64,000 nt of DNA from Paraburkholderia phytofirmans OLGA172 (GCF_001634365.1 NZ_CP014578.1:2604001-2668000); one strand, 5' to 3'; shown: positions 18,259-28,742, counted from the stretch's first letter. A program made the numbers and translations. The notes: a model not told the origin generated them from the sequence alone.

Positions 18259-19677
18259 TCAGTCCCGCTCGAACATCGCAATCGACTCCACATGCGACGT
18301 ATGCGGGAACATGTTCACCACGCCCGCGCCTACCAGCCGATAGCCGGCCTCATGCACCAGCAGACCTGAATCGCGTGCGAGCGTCGCCGGGTTGCACGAC
18401 ACGTAGACGATCCGCTTGGGCAGCGGCCCATTGCCGCTCTGCGCGATCTCCGCGAGTGCCTTGGCGACGGCCAGCGCGCCTTCGCGCGGCGGGTCGATGA
18501 GGAACTTGTCGAAATGGCCGAGCGCGCGCATGTCGTCGGCGGTGACTTCGAACAGGTTGCGGCAAGCAAACGACGTATGGCCCGCTACGCCGTTCAGCTC
18601 GGCATTGGCAAGCGCACGCGAAGTCAGCACGTCACTACCTTCGATGCCCACCACTTCCTTCGAAATCCGCGCGAGCGGCAGCGTGAAGTTGCCGATTCCG
18701 CAGAACAGATCGAGCACGCGGTCGGTGCTGGCCGGGGCGAGCAGACGCAGCGCGCGGCTCACCAGCACGCGATTGATGGCGTGATTCACCTGGGTGAAAT
18801 CGGTCGGCTTGAACGGCATCCGGATGTTGAATTCCGGCAGCGTGTAGTCGAGTTGCATGTCGAGCGGATAGAACGGCGTGACCGTGTCAGGACCGCCCGG
18901 CTGCAACCACCACTGGATCTTGTGTTCGTCCGCGAAATCGCGCAGCACCTGCTCGTCGGCGGCGGTGATCGGCGCGAGATTGCGCAGCACCAGCGCGGTG
19001 ACCGAGGAGCCGACCGCGAGCTCGATTTGCGGCATACGATCGTAAATCGACAGCTTGCGGACCATGAAACGCAGCGGCATCAGCATCGCCGAAATGTGCG
19101 GCGGCAGCACCTCGCAGGTCTTCATATCGGCGATGTAGCTGCTCTTCTTCTCGTGGAAGCCGATCCGCATGCCGCCCTTTTCCGGCAGATAACGCACAGC
19201 CAGACGCGCGCGGTAGCGGTAACCCCAGGCCGGCCCGTGAATGGGCCGGAACACCGTCTCCGGGCGCAGCTTCGCCAGATGCTGGAAATTGTCTTCGAGC
19301 ACGCGCTGCTTGACGGCGATCTGGGCGCGGATGTCGAGATGCTGCATCGAACAACCGCCGCAGATATCGAAGTAGGTGCATTTCGGTTTGGTGCGAAGCA
19401 CGCTTTCGCGGAACACCTGGACAACCTCGGCCTGCTCGAATTTCGGCTTGCTACGATGCGTCGAGTAGCTGACACGTTCGCCGGGCAACGCACCTTCGAC
19501 AAAAATCACCTTGCCGGGCGTGCCGTCTTCGCTCTCGATGCGGCCCACGCCGCGCGCTTCCATATCGAGCGAAACGATTTCGATGATCGGCTCATTGCCG
19601 GTAATGACGTGCGCTTTGACCGGAGCGGGCGCCTTCTGGTGCTTGGGCGAGCGACGGTGGGGGGCAGTTCGGGACAC
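18259..19677 (-). CDS. rlmD: 23S rRNA (uracil-1939-C5)-methyltransferase
   Basis: SAM-dependent methyltransferase for U1939. An N-terminal TRAM domain is followed by iron-sulfur cysteines in CTYFDICGGCSMQH. The SAM-binding motif is DLFCGIGNF, and the catalytic cysteine is in YVSCNPATLARD. The GTG start at 19677 has GGAAG six bases upstream; 472 residues. Convergent with bamD, sharing its terminator. Confidence 0.94.
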   Translation of the reverse strand: MSRTAPHRRSPKHQKAPAPVKAHVITGNEPIIEIVSLDMEARGVGRIESEDGTPGKVIFVEGALPGERVSYSTHRSKPKFEQAEVVQVFRESVLRTKPKCTYFDICGGCSMQHLDIRAQIAVKQRVLEDNFQHLAKLRPETVFRPIHGPAWGYRYRARLAVRYLPEKGGMRIGFHEKKSSYIADMKTCEVLPPHISAMLMPLRFMVRKLSIYDRMPQIELAVGSSVTALVLRNLAPITAADEQVLRDFADEHKIQWWLQPGGPDTVTPFYPLDMQLDYTLPEFNIRMPFKPTDFTQVNHAINRVLVSRALRLLAPASTDRVLDLFCGIGNFTLPLARISKEVVGIEGSDVLTSRALANAELNGVAGHTSFACRNLFEVTADDMRALGHFDKFLIDPPREGALAVAKALAEIAQSGNGPLPKRIVYVSCNPATLARDSGLLVHEAGYRLVGAGVVNMFPHTSHVESIAMFERD

Positions 19678-19832
19678 CTGCGACTTCCTGACAAACTTGG
19701 GGAAAGGCGAGATTGTAGACGAAGCGCCGCTGTCGCCAACGATTTGGCGCAGCTGCGGCGGCTAGCGCCTGCCTACCCGCGCCGTAGCCGATTCGCGTGC
19801 GGCGAACCGCTTCGCTATCACAATACTGCGAC

Positions 19833-20609
19833 CTATTGATCGAATGCGGCCAGATACTCCGCCCATTGCGGCGCCGTTTCCAGCGCTAACGCATTCTTGA
19901 CCAGGTTGATCTCGTCAGCATACTCCTCGGCCGAAAACGCGCCGCGGATCAGCTGGAAGCGGCAATACAGCAGGTACGTATTGACGACGTCGGTCTCGCA
20001 ATAATTGCGGATTTCCTCGATGCGCCCTTGCTGGTACGCGTGCCACACCTGGCTGCCGTCCATCCCCATCTTGCCGGGGAAGCCGCACATCTTGGCGAGC
20101 GCGTCGAGGGGCGCGTTGGCGCGCGCCTGATACATCGCCAGCACGTCCATCAGATCGGTGTGACGCGCGTGATAGCGGCTGATGTAGTTGTTCCACTTGA
20201 ACTCGCGGTCGTCCTCGCCGAGGTCCCAGAAACGGGAGGCCGGAATGCCGTTGACCAGCGCGCGGTAGTTCAGCACCGGCAGGTCGAACCCGCCGCCGTT
20301 CCACGACACGAGCTGCGGCGTGTACTTTTCGATCACGCGATAAAACGACTGCACGAGCGCCGCCTCGCCGTCTTCCAGCGTGCCGAGCGAGCGCACGCGG
20401 AAGCCGTTGTGGTCGCGGAACACACAGGAAATCGCCGCGATCCGTTGCAGGTGGTGCGGCAGGAAATCGCTGCCGGTCTTTTCGCGGCGCGCCGCAAAAG
20501 CGTGCTCGGCGACTTCGGCGTCGCTCAGCGTGGCAGGCAGATCTTCGAGGCGGCGAATGCCGGCGACATCGGGAATCGTCTCGATGTCGAAAACAAGAAT
20601 CGGTGTCAT
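19833..20609 (-). CDS. Predicted 3'-5' exonuclease (PolB-type DEDDy)
   Basis: A DEDD-superfamily exonuclease related to the proofreading domain of family B polymerases. Exo I is FDIET (residues 7-11), exo II is SWNGGGFDLPVL, and exo III is YCETDVVNTYLLY with the tyrosine of the DEDDy type. The start at 20609 (MTPILVF) gives 258 residues. It begins 5 bp after the rpoS stop, so it is probably the last gene of the surE-pcm-nlpD-rpoS operon. The substrate is not known. Confidence 0.88.
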   Translation of the reverse strand: MTPILVFDIETIPDVAGIRRLEDLPATLSDAEVAEHAFAARREKTGSDFLPHHLQRIAAISCVFRDHNGFRVRSLGTLEDGEAALVQSFYRVIEKYTPQLVSWNGGGFDLPVLNYRALVNGIPASRFWDLGEDDREFKWNNYISRYHARHTDLMDVLAMYQARANAPLDALAKMCGFPGKMGMDGSQVWHAYQQGRIEEIRNYCETDVVNTYLLYCRFQLIRGAFSAEEYADEINLVKNALALETAPQWAEYLAAFDQ

Positions 20610-20613
20610 CAGG

Positions 20614-21696
20614 TTATAGAACGGCGTCCTTCCGAACACCGTTGGAGGCAAAGAAGCGCTTTAGCCGCACCAGCGCTTCCTGTTGGATCTGGCGTACACG
20701 CTCGCGCGTGAGGCCCATTTCGTCGGCCAGCTCTTCAAGCGTGGCGGGCTCGATGTGGTTCAGCCCGAAGCGGCGCTCGATCACATGACGATGTTTGTCC
20801 GACAGGCGCGCGAGCCATGCGCGTGTAAGCGTTTCCAGCTCGCGATGCTGCACTTCGGCGTCCGGCGACTGGCTTTGGTCGTCGGACAGCAGATCGAGCA
20901 GGCTGCTCGCCGGGTCGAGATCGAGCGGCGCATCGAGCGATGCGGTGTGTTCGTTCAGCGCGAGAATGTCGGTGACTTCGTCGGTGGTCTTGCCGGTCAG
21001 ATAGGCGATGTCGTCGATGCTGGCGTCGCGGCGCTCGGCTGCTTCGCCGGAATTCATCGAATTCTTTTCCAGATGGCGCTTTGCGCGCAGCACCTGATTG
21101 AGCTCACGGATCACGTGCACCGGCAAACGCACCGTGCGCGCCTGGTTCATGATCGCGCGCTCGATGCTCTGGCGAATCCACCAGGTGGCATACGTGGAGA
21201 AACGGAAGCCACGCGTGGGATCGAATTTCTCGATGGCGTGCATCAGGCCGAGGTTGCCCTCTTCGATCAGATCGAGCAGCGGCACGCCGCGGTTCAGGTA
21301 CCCCTTCGCGATGCTGACGACGAGCCGCAGATTACGTTCGATCATCACTTGCCGCGCTTCGAACTCGCCCGCCTTCGCCAGGCGCGAATACTTCTGCTCT
21401 TCCTCGACGGTCAGAAGCGGCTTGACGCTGATGCGGTTCAGGTAATGCTGAATCGTGTCGGCCGTCAGCTCGGCTTGCAGCAACGCGCGGAAATCGTCTA
21501 CGTCGGGCGGCGCTTCGCTCGCGCCTTCGCGGGCCTCGCCAGCTTCTTCCATGCTGCCCTGGCGTTCGTCGAGATCGCGCTCCTCGACGATCTCGTCTTC
21601 CGCTTCCGAAGCGCCGCCCTCCTCCACCGAAGCGGACGTGACGCGGCTAATCGTCTCAGACTCGGCTTGCGGCAGGCGGCGCTTCGATTTCGGCAT
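20614..21696 (-). CDS. rpoS: Stationary-phase sigma factor RpoS
   Basis: Sigma-38, directing RNA polymerase to general-stress promoters. Region 1.2 ([10 protein letters not shown]), region 2 ([40 protein letters not shown]), region 3 and region 4 helix-turn-helix ([20 protein letters not shown]) are complete. It has 360 residues; the N-terminal 60 or so are acidic and longer than in E. coli RpoS. In many proteobacteria the main rpoS promoter lies within nlpD; here nlpD ends 11 bp upstream. RpoB-class protein binding cannot be judged. Confidence 0.95.
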   Translation of the reverse strand: MPKSKRRLPQAESETISRVTSASVEEGGASEAEDEIVEERDLDERQGSMEEAGEAREGASEAPPDVDDFRALLQAELTADTIQHYLNRISVKPLLTVEEEQKYSRLAKAGEFEARQVMIERNLRLVVSIAKGYLNRGVPLLDLIEEGNLGLMHAIEKFDPTRGFRFSTYATWWIRQSIERAIMNQARTVRLPVHVIRELNQVLRAKRHLEKNSMNSGEAAERRDASIDDIAYLTGKTTDEVTDILALNEHTASLDAPLDLDPASSLLDLLSDDQSQSPDAEVQHRELETLTRAWLARLSDKHRHVIERRFGLNHIEPATLEELADEMGLTRERVRQIQQEALVRLKRFFASNGVRKDAVL

Positions 21697-21707
21697 GGTC
21701 GTATCGC

Positions 21708-22643
21708 TTATTGCGGCGGCAAATACTTCAGTGGGTCGACAGGTTTACCCTGCCGGCGAACTTCGAAATGCAACATCACGCGGTCGGAATCGCTATTGCC
21801 CATCTCGGCGATCTTCTGCCCTTTGGTCACCGCATCCCCCTCTTTTACCATCAAAGAGCGGTTGTGTGCGTACGCCGTGAGATAAGTTGCATCATGCTTG
21901 ATGATAATGAGATTACCGTAACCACGCAGCCCATTTCCGGCATAAACCACGCGTCCATCCGCCGAAGCCTTAACTGGATCGCCAGCCGCGCCACCGATAT
22001 TGATGCCCTTGTTGGTCGAATCGTTGAACGTGCCGAGCATCGGCCCCCGCACCGGCCATGCGAACGCAACGTTGCCGGGCGCGCCGGTGCTCGAATCGCT
22101 CGCGCCAGCCGGGTTGGCCGGTGCCGTCAGCGACGCGTTGTTCGCACCCGAACCATAGATCGGCGGTGCCGCGACGCCTGCTGCGGCACCGCCCGACGGT
22201 GGCGTGCTGCCAAGCGGCGCGCTCTGCACCGCGCCACCGCCGATCGGCGCCGTCGACACGCCCGGCGTCAGGGCGGCGGTGTTCGCACCCGGCGGCACGA
22301 CGCGCAGCAACTGATCGACTTCAATCTGATTCGGGTTCGTGAGATTGTTCCACGTCGAGATATCGCGGTAGTTCTGACCGTTCTCCAACGCGATCCGGTA
22401 CAGCGTATCGCCCGGCTTCACGCGATAGTAGCCAGGCGGCGGCGGCCCGAGCGGCACGGCCGGCTGCTGCGCGGCTTGTGTGCCGAGCGCGCCGCTGCCG
22501 GAACGGTCGACGACCGGCGCCTGATCGAAGCGGGTCGCACAGGCCGACATCAACAGGGACAAGGCGAGCACGCACACGCTACGCTGGGTTACGGTCATGG
22601 GGATAGTCAGTCTGGTTCTTTGCATCGCGCGCAACATACTCAT
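21708..22643 (-). CDS. nlpD: Murein-hydrolase activator NlpD, lipoprotein
   Basis: Outer-membrane lipoprotein activating cell-division amidases. It has a lipoprotein signal (lipobox LMSAC), a LysM peptidoglycan-binding domain (YRVKPGDTLYRIALENG), a Pro/Gly/Ala linker, and a C-terminal LytM/M23 fold (FAWPVRGPMLGTFND, LHFEVRRQG). The zinc ligands of active M23 peptidases appear degenerate, as expected for NlpD. The start is uncertain: ATG 22643, ATG 22625 and a TTG at 22652 overlapping the pcm stop are all in frame. It lies between pcm and rpoS. Confidence 0.92.
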   Translation of the reverse strand: MSMLRAMQRTRLTIPMTVTQRSVCVLALSLLMSACATRFDQAPVVDRSGSGALGTQAAQQPAVPLGPPPPGYYRVKPGDTLYRIALENGQNYRDISTWNNLTNPNQIEVDQLLRVVPPGANTAALTPGVSTAPIGGGAVQSAPLGSTPPSGGAAAGVAAPPIYGSGANNASLTAPANPAGASDSSTGAPGNVAFAWPVRGPMLGTFNDSTNKGINIGGAAGDPVKASADGRVVYAGNGLRGYGNLIIIKHDATYLTAYAHNRSLMVKEGDAVTKGQKIAEMGNSDSDRVMLHFEVRRQGKPVDPLKYLPPQ

Positions 22644-22648
22644 CGGTG

Positions 22649-23740
22649 TCAAATCACTCCGGATTTTAAGGGTACAAAGAAAACGCGATCAAGCCGCGAC
22701 TCGCGCCACTGCGCGGGTCCGAGACGTTCGACCAGGGTCAGCACCTGGTTCTGGCCTTCCTGCGAGCCGACCGGCGCGACCAGACGGCCGCCGATCGCGA
22801 GTTGTTCAAGTAATGCTTGCGGTACGTCGAGTCCGGCCGCGGCGATCACGATCGCATCGAACGGCGCTGCCGACGGCAGTCCCAGACGGCCATCGCCGTA
22901 GTGCAGCCGAATGTTCGGAATGCGCAGCGGACGCAAGTTTGTCTTCGCGCGCTCGGATAGCGGCTTGATGCGCTCGATCGAATAAACATCCCGCGCGACC
23001 TGGCTCAGTACCGCTGCCTGATAGCCGCAACCTGTGCCGATTTCGAGCACGTTGTTCAATGCGCGGCCGGCGGCCGCCAGTTCGATCATCCGCGCGACCA
23101 CAGAGGGCTTGGAAATCGTCTGGTGATGGCCGATCGGCAGCGCGGCATCTTCATAGGCCTGGGCCGCGAGGCCCGGGTCGACGAACATGTGACGCGGCAC
23201 CACCGACATCGCGTTCAACACGCGCTGATCGGTCACACCGTTCGCACGCAGCCGTTCGACCATCCGTTCGCGAACCCGTTCCGAAGTCAGTGCCAAAGCG
23301 CCGTTCAACGCGACATTCGGCACGGCGGTCCGCTCGTTGAGTTTGGCCACTGGCTTGTTCACCGGCGCCGGTTTTGGCGCGGCGCGCACCGCCGCACTTT
23401 GCGCGACGGCTGTTGCGGGTGGTTTGGCTTGCGACTTGGCTTGCGACTTGGCTTGGGCATTGACCGGCGGGCTCGCCGACGCCTTCGCTTGCGGCTTTGC
23501 TTGCGGTTTTGCAAGCGACGGCGCCTGCGCTTGGGCCTGTGCCCTCGCCGGCGGCTTCGCCTGGATTTTCCCCGCGGAGCCAGGCGCCGGGTTCTTCGCC
23601 GGTTGCTGGCGTGCGTTCAGCGCCGCGCTCGCGGCGAGTGCCGCCGCGCGCATTTCGCCCGGACGTCCTTCAGTCCGGCGCGGTTCACGCACCAGGTCCT
23701 CGAGGCCGAGCGGAAAGCGCTTTGCGCGCTCGCTAGTCAT
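22649..23740 (-). CDS. pcm: Protein-L-isoaspartate O-methyltransferase with long N-terminal extension
   Basis: Methylates isoaspartyl residues of aged proteins so they can return to normal aspartate. The catalytic domain begins near residue 150 and has the SAM motif [10 protein letters not shown] (232-241), [17 protein letters not shown] and the C-terminal VAPVGSQ. E. coli Pcm has about 208 residues; this one has 363. The first 150 or so are low-complexity Ala/Gln/Lys/Pro with repeated QAKPQAK and AKSQAK. It overlaps surE by 4 bp and is followed at once by nlpD. Confidence 0.94.
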   Translation of the reverse strand: MTSERAKRFPLGLEDLVREPRRTEGRPGEMRAAALAASAALNARQQPAKNPAPGSAGKIQAKPPARAQAQAQAPSLAKPQAKPQAKASASPPVNAQAKSQAKSQAKPPATAVAQSAAVRAAPKPAPVNKPVAKLNERTAVPNVALNGALALTSERVRERMVERLRANGVTDQRVLNAMSVVPRHMFVDPGLAAQAYEDAALPIGHHQTISKPSVVARMIELAAAGRALNNVLEIGTGCGYQAAVLSQVARDVYSIERIKPLSERAKTNLRPLRIPNIRLHYGDGRLGLPSAAPFDAIVIAAAGLDVPQALLEQLAIGGRLVAPVGSQEGQNQVLTLVERLGPAQWRESRLDRVFFVPLKSGVI

Positions 23741-24495
23741 GAAGTGCCGCTGCCGGCGCGCGCCCAGTCGCGCGCCGCGGGCAGCATCTGCGTGTGGGTC
23801 AGGTCGAGTTGCAACGGCGTGATCGACACCAGGCCGTTGGCGACGGCATGAAAATCGGTGCCTTCGCTCGCGTCGCGCGCGCTGCCAGACGGACCGATCC
23901 AGTAGATCGGTTCGCCGCGCGGGTTGGTCTGGCGGATCACCGGCTGCGACGGATGCCGCTTGCCAAGACGCGTGATATGCCAGCCGCCGATTTGCTCATA
24001 CGGCAGGTTCGGAATATTGACGTTCAGAAGCGGATGCCCCGGCAACGGGTGCTCGAGGTAGTGCGCGACGATCTCGGCGGCCACGCGCGCAGCATCTTCG
24101 AGGTGCACCCAGTCTTTGTCGACCAGCGAAAAGGCGATGGCCGGCACACCGAACATGATGCCTTCGGTGGCGGCGGCGACGGTACCCGAATAGAGCGTGT
24201 CTTCGCCCATGTTCTGGCCGTTGTTGATGCCTGAGACGACGAGGTCGGGCGTGTGGTCCAGCATACCGGTCAGCGCGATGTGCACCGAATCGGTTGGCGT
24301 GCCGTTGACGTAGTAGAAGCCGTTCGCCGAGCGCAGCACCGAAAGCGGGCGCGACAGCGTCAAGGAATTCGACGCGCCGCTGCAGTTCTGCTCGGGGGCC
24401 ATCACGGTGACGTCCGCGATCGGCTTGAGCGCTTCGTAAAGCGCCGCAAGGCCTGGCGCCAGATAGCCGTCGTCATTGCTGAGTAGGATTCGCAT
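23737..24495 (-). CDS. surE: 5'/3'-nucleotidase SurE
   Basis: Metal-dependent nucleotidase for stationary-phase survival. The N-terminal LLSNDDGY supplies metal ligands D8 and D9; [34 protein letters not shown] and AFSLV are family signatures. It has 252 residues from ATG 24495. It is the first gene of the surE-pcm-nlpD-rpoS operon, with an ATGA overlap into pcm. The longer upstream frame is not conserved. Confidence 0.95.
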   Translation of the reverse strand: MRILLSNDDGYLAPGLAALYEALKPIADVTVMAPEQNCSGASNSLTLSRPLSVLRSANGFYYVNGTPTDSVHIALTGMLDHTPDLVVSGINNGQNMGEDTLYSGTVAAATEGIMFGVPAIAFSLVDKDWVHLEDAARVAAEIVAHYLEHPLPGHPLLNVNIPNLPYEQIGGWHITRLGKRHPSQPVIRQTNPRGEPIYWIGPSGSARDASEGTDFHAVANGLVSITPLQLDLTHTQMLPAARDWARAGSGTS

Positions 24496-24721
24496 GCGGC
24501 GATTGTAACCGAGGAAAGAAGGCACGCGAACGACACGGCAGGCGCTGCGCGCATCCCATGCAAAGCGCGCGCGCCGGGCCTCGCGGCGACGGGTATCGAG
24601 CGCACAGGCAGCCGGCTTCGAGCAATAAAAACGCACGGTCGTGCTGATTGTTTTACACTCAGAATAGTTGCGATGCCCCGAAGGAAGTCCCTTGGGGAAC
24701 CCTGATCGATATGGAGACACG

Positions 24722-25696
24722 ATGCGCGCGATTCGCTGCAATCAATACGGGCCGCCGGAGAGCCTGGTCGTCGAAAATCTGCCTGACCTCGAGCCGCCAC
24801 CCGGCCACGTCGTGATCGACGTCAAAGCGGCGGCGGTCAACTTTCCCGATGTGCTGATCATCGAGAACAAGTACCAGTTCAAACCGCCCCTGCCCTTTAC
24901 GCCCGGCTCGGAAGTCGCGGGCGTCGTGCGCGCGGTCGGCGCCGGGGTGACGCAGTTCAGGCCGGGCTCGCGGGTGGTCGCGTTCACCGGCTCAGGCGGG
25001 TTTGCCGAGCAGGCCCTGGCGCCGGTCGAGGCGTGCGTGCCGCTGGCGGACGGCGTCGAATTCGAACTGGCCGCCGCGTTCACGCTCGCCTATGGCACGT
25101 CGCATCACGCAGTGGTCGACCGCGGCCAGTTGAAGGCCGGTGAAACGATGCTGGTGTTGGGCGCGGCGGGCGGCGTCGGGCTTGCCGCGGTCGAGATTGG
25201 CAAGGCGCTCGGTGCGCGCGTGATCGCGGCGGCGTCGAGCGACGAGAAGCTCGCCACCTGCGTGAAGCATGGCGCGGACGCGACCATCAACTACAGCACC
25301 GAAGATCTGCGCGAGCGCATCAAGGCGCTGACCGATGGCAAGGGTCCGGACGTGATCTACGATCCGGTCGGCGGCGTGTATGCGGAACCGGCGTTTCGCA
25401 GCATCGGCTGGCGCGGTCGTTATCTGGTGGTCGGCTTTGCAAATGGCGAGATCCCGAAGTTGCCGCTCAACCTGACGCTGCTCAAAGGCGCAAGTCTGGT
25501 CGGTGTGTTCTGGGGAGACTTTGCGAAACGCGAGCCGCAGCACAATCACGCCGCGTTCCAGCAAATGACCGGCTGGATTGGCGAAGGCAAGCTCAAGCCC
25601 TATGTATCGGAACGTTATTCGCTCGAAGACACCGGCCGCGCGTTGCGCGACATGGCCGAGCGGCGCGTGATCGGGAAGGTAGTGATTACGCCTTAA
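24722..25696 (+). CDS. NADPH:quinone oxidoreductase family protein
   Basis: Zinc-free medium-chain dehydrogenase/reductase of the quinone-oxidoreductase group. The 324 residues contain a GroES-like fold ([30 protein letters not shown]) and a Rossmann fold with the NADPH motif [20 protein letters not shown]. The zinc-binding cysteines of alcohol dehydrogenases are absent. GGAG is five bases before the ATG at 24722. It is divergent from surE across about 225 bp; an intrinsic terminator follows. Substrate unknown. Confidence 0.9.
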   Translation: MRAIRCNQYGPPESLVVENLPDLEPPPGHVVIDVKAAAVNFPDVLIIENKYQFKPPLPFTPGSEVAGVVRAVGAGVTQFRPGSRVVAFTGSGGFAEQALAPVEACVPLADGVEFELAAAFTLAYGTSHHAVVDRGQLKAGETMLVLGAAGGVGLAAVEIGKALGARVIAAASSDEKLATCVKHGADATINYSTEDLRERIKALTDGKGPDVIYDPVGGVYAEPAFRSIGWRGRYLVVGFANGEIPKLPLNLTLLKGASLVGVFWGDFAKREPQHNHAAFQQMTGWIGEGKLKPYVSERYSLEDTGRALRDMAERRVIGKVVITP

Positions 25697-25743
25697 CCGT
25701 TAGCCGTCGCGCGCTCAACGTGCGCTTCATCGAGCGACAAATG

Positions 25744-25779
25744 AAAACGGCGCGAGGTTTTAAAACCGCGCGCCGTTTT
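25744..25779. terminator. Bidirectional terminator
   Basis: A long hairpin: AAAACGGCGCG pairs with CGCGCCGTTTT, then after one A-G mismatch GGTTTT pairs with AAAACC. A T-run follows on the plus strand and A-rich sequence precedes it. It separates the oxidoreductase from the convergent ABC permease. Confidence 0.9.
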
Positions 25780-25802
25780 TGCTGCGCCCAGCGCTCGTGT
25801 GC

Positions 25803-26627
25803 CTACAGCTTTTCCGTATCACCCGACTTTGGCTGCCACTTCATCAGCCGCCGCTCGCCCAGCCCGACGATGGCATCGAGAATCAGCGCGAACGCCGTCA
25901 ACACCAGAATGCCGGCGAACACGGTATTGATATCGAAAGTGCCCTCGGCTTGCAGAATCAGATAGCCGACGCCGCGCGCCGAGCCGAGATATTCCCCCAC
26001 CACCGAGCCGACGAACGCCAGGCCCACCGATGTATGCAAGCTCGAAAACACCCAGCTCATCGCGCTTGGCAGATAGACGAAACGCAGCAACTGCTTGCGG
26101 TTGGCGCCGAGCATACGCGCGTTGGCGAGCACAACCGGGCTCACTTCCTTCACGCCCTGGTAGACGTTAAAGAACACGATAAAGAACACCAGCGTGACGC
26201 CTAGCGCCACCTTCGACCAGATGCCGAGGCCAAACCACACGCCGAAGATCGGCGCAAGAATCACCCGCGGCATCGAGTTGGCCGCCTTGATATAGGGATC
26301 GAATAGCGCGCTCGCGAGCGGCGACAGCGCAAGCCACAGACCGACGCCGAGTCCGAGCGCGGTGCCGAGCGCGAACGCGAGCACCGTTTCGACGAGGGTG
26401 ATCCACAGGTGCAGATAGATTTCGCCGCCCGTGAACCACTCCCAGATGCGCTGCAGTACCTTCTGCGGCTCGCCGAAGAAGAACGCGGCCTTGTTCGGGT
26501 CGTCGAAATAGAACGGCGGCAGCAGTGTCGGACTGGTCAGCACGTACCAGAGCACGAAGCACAGTACGAGCAGCAGCCACTGCCAGATCACCAGGTTCGC
26601 CCGGTTCGGGCGTAACGTCTTCCACAT
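25803..26627 (-). CDS. ABC transporter permease (nitrate/sulfonate/taurine type)
   Basis: Inner-membrane permease of the BPD_transp_1 class; about six transmembrane helices in 274 residues. The ATPase-coupling (EAA-like) loop lies around NARMLGANRKQLLRFVYLPSA. The start MWKTLRPNR at 26627 has GAG close upstream; a longer frame to 26693 is possible. It is the last gene of the substrate-binding protein, ATPase, permease set. The imported compound cannot be read from the sequence; aliphatic sulfonates, taurine and pyrimidine precursors are typical. Confidence 0.9.
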   Translation of the reverse strand: MWKTLRPNRANLVIWQWLLLVLCFVLWYVLTSPTLLPPFYFDDPNKAAFFFGEPQKVLQRIWEWFTGGEIYLHLWITLVETVLAFALGTALGLGVGLWLALSPLASALFDPYIKAANSMPRVILAPIFGVWFGLGIWSKVALGVTLVFFIVFFNVYQGVKEVSPVVLANARMLGANRKQLLRFVYLPSAMSWVFSSLHTSVGLAFVGSVVGEYLGSARGVGYLILQAEGTFDINTVFAGILVLTAFALILDAIVGLGERRLMKWQPKSGDTEKL

Positions 26628-26739
26628 GACTCGGTTTGCCTTAGACGATTGATCGACGCTACTGCCGAACGTAACTTGCGAACGCAACAGCAAGACGCAA
26701 ATGTGTCACCCAACTGCGAGACCCGACCGTGAGCCGCGA

Positions 26740-27552
26740 TTAAACGGCCGTCAGTTGCTGCTGGTAGCCCTTGAGCACCTCATCGCGCAGCACGCTCCAG
26801 ATCTGCGCATGCAATTCGACGAAACGCGGATGCGCGCGGATCTCGGCGACGTCGCGCGGACGCGGCAGATCGATCGTGAATTCGCCGATCGGATGCGTGC
26901 CCGGCCCCGCCGACAGCACCACCACGCGGTCGGACATCGAGATCGCTTCGTCGAGATCGTGCGTGATGAATAGCACCGCTTTGCGTTTGGCGGCCCACAG
27001 GTCGAGCAACTCGTTTTCCATCAACTGACGCGTCTGGATATCGAGCGCGGAAAACGGCTCGTCCATCAGGATGATGTCCGGATCGAGGATCAGCGTCTGT
27101 GCCATCGCGACGCGCTTGCGCATGCCGCCCGACAGTTGATGCGGATAGCGGTCGCCGAAACCGCCGAGGCCCACGCGCTTCAACCATTCGTCGGCTTTGC
27201 TGCGCGCTTCGGCCGGCGGCACGCCGCGGAATGCCAGGCCGGCCATCACGTTGTCGATGGCCGAGCGCCACGGCATCAGTGCGTCAGCCTGGAACATATA
27301 GCCGGCGCGCCGGTTGATCCCCTTGAGCGGCTCGCCGAATACACTGATCGTGCCCGACGACGGCCCCAGCAAACCCGCGCCGACGTTCAGCAAGGTGGAT
27401 TTGCCGCAACCGGTCGGGCCGACCACCGAGACGAATTCGCCCGGCGCGATGCGCAAGGTCGTATCCTTGACCGCCGTATAGCGCTGCGCGCGGTTGTCCC
27501 GCGCAGCGAACGTGCAGGTGATGTTGTCGAGCGCCAGGGCGGCAACGGTCAT
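26740..27552 (-). CDS. ABC transporter ATPase (nitrate/sulfonate/taurine type)
   Basis: Cytoplasmic ATPase driving the import system. Walker A is GPTGCGKST, the signature is LSGGMRKRVAMAQ, Walker B is IILMDEPFSALD, and the switch histidine is in FITHDLDEA. The 270 residues resemble SsuB/TauB. It lies between the binding protein and the permease on the minus strand. Confidence 0.92.
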   Translation of the reverse strand: MTVAALALDNITCTFAARDNRAQRYTAVKDTTLRIAPGEFVSVVGPTGCGKSTLLNVGAGLLGPSSGTISVFGEPLKGINRRAGYMFQADALMPWRSAIDNVMAGLAFRGVPPAEARSKADEWLKRVGLGGFGDRYPHQLSGGMRKRVAMAQTLILDPDIILMDEPFSALDIQTRQLMENELLDLWAAKRKAVLFITHDLDEAISMSDRVVVLSAGPGTHPIGEFTIDLPRPRDVAEIRAHPRFVELHAQIWSVLRDEVLKGYQQQLTAV

Positions 27553-27657
27553 CGTTCGACTCGCTTCGAAGATCGGTTTCGGTTTGTCATGCCGTCATGA
27601 CGGCGATGGTTGAGGCAAGCGCGGCACGTGCCGCCCCCGGCTCCACACTTACGGCGC

Positions 27658-28695
27658 TCAGGCCTTGACCGTCGCCAGCGCTTTCTTGACGAAGTCGTTG
27701 GTCCACGTCTTCGACAAATCGATCGGCTTGCCCTGCACGTTCGGATCGAATGCCTGCAAGGTCTTCAGCGACGTGGCCGGGCCGTCGGCGGGCATCAGGC
27801 CATCCGGCGACATCGCTTCCTTCACGTGCTGCCACGCGTCCAGATACACCGCGCGGTCGCCGAGCAGATAGCCTTCCGGCACCGTGTCGATCAGCTCGCT
27901 GCCGGTCGCCGTTTGCAACCACTTGAGTGCGCGCACCATCGCATTGGTCAGCGCCTGGGTGGTGTTCGGATTCTTCGTGATGAAGCTCTGCGACGCGTAC
28001 AGGCACCCCGCCGGCATGTCGCCGCCAAACACGCTGCGCGTGTCGGCCAAGGTCCGCGTGTCCGATACGACGCGAATCTCGCCGCTGCGTTCGAGCTTGG
28101 TCATCACCGGGTCGAGATTGGCGATGGCATCGATCTGGCCCGACTGCAGCGCCGCGATCGCCCCCGCCCCTGCGCCCACACCGATGAACGCGACGTCTTT
28201 CGCGGTCAGCCCGGCTTTCGCCAGCACGAAACTCGCCATGATCGAGGTCGACGAACCCGGCGCGGTGACGCCGATTTTCTTGCCCTTCAGATCGGCGATC
28301 GACTTGTAGTTCGGCATCGCCTTCTTCGAGACCGCGAGTACGATCTGCGGCGCGCGCCCTTGCAGCACGAATTCGCGGAACGACTGCTTTTGCGCCTGCA
28401 GCAGCAAGGTGTGCTCGAACGCGCCGGAGACCACATCCGCGCTGCCGCCCACTGCCGCCTTCAGCGCTTGCGAGCCGCCGGCGAAATCCGAGATTTCGAC
28501 GTCGAGCCCTTCGTCCTTGAAGTAATTGCGGCGCTCGGCAATCGTGAGCGGCAAGTAATAGAACAGATTCTTGCCGCCGACGGCGATCGCCACCTTGGTG
28601 GTTTCAGGTTTGCCCTGCGCGAAGGCCAGCGGCGTGGCAGCGAACGTGGCGCCCGCGAGCGCGGCGGTACCCGCGAGGAAGGTTCTGCGTTGCAT
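27658..28695 (-). CDS. ABC transporter substrate-binding protein
   Basis: Periplasmic binding protein of the NMT1/SsuA-like type, 345 residues. The signal peptide begins MQRRTFLAG, with a twin-arginine-like RR and cleavage likely after PLAFA. Typical motifs are YYLPLTIAERRNYFKDEG, GGSQALKAAVGGSADV and GVTAPGSSTS. It is the first gene of the import operon, followed by the ATPase. No ligand-specific residue pattern is recognised. Confidence 0.9.
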   Translation of the reverse strand: MQRRTFLAGTAALAGATFAATPLAFAQGKPETTKVAIAVGGKNLFYYLPLTIAERRNYFKDEGLDVEISDFAGGSQALKAAVGGSADVVSGAFEHTLLLQAQKQSFREFVLQGRAPQIVLAVSKKAMPNYKSIADLKGKKIGVTAPGSSTSIMASFVLAKAGLTAKDVAFIGVGAGAGAIAALQSGQIDAIANLDPVMTKLERSGEIRVVSDTRTLADTRSVFGGDMPAGCLYASQSFITKNPNTTQALTNAMVRALKWLQTATGSELIDTVPEGYLLGDRAVYLDAWQHVKEAMSPDGLMPADGPATSLKTLQAFDPNVQGKPIDLSKTWTNDFVKKALATVKA

Positions 28696-28742
28696 GGTCT
28701 GTTGTCTCCAAACTTTTGTTGTCTTTTTTGCAGCGCGCTCAC

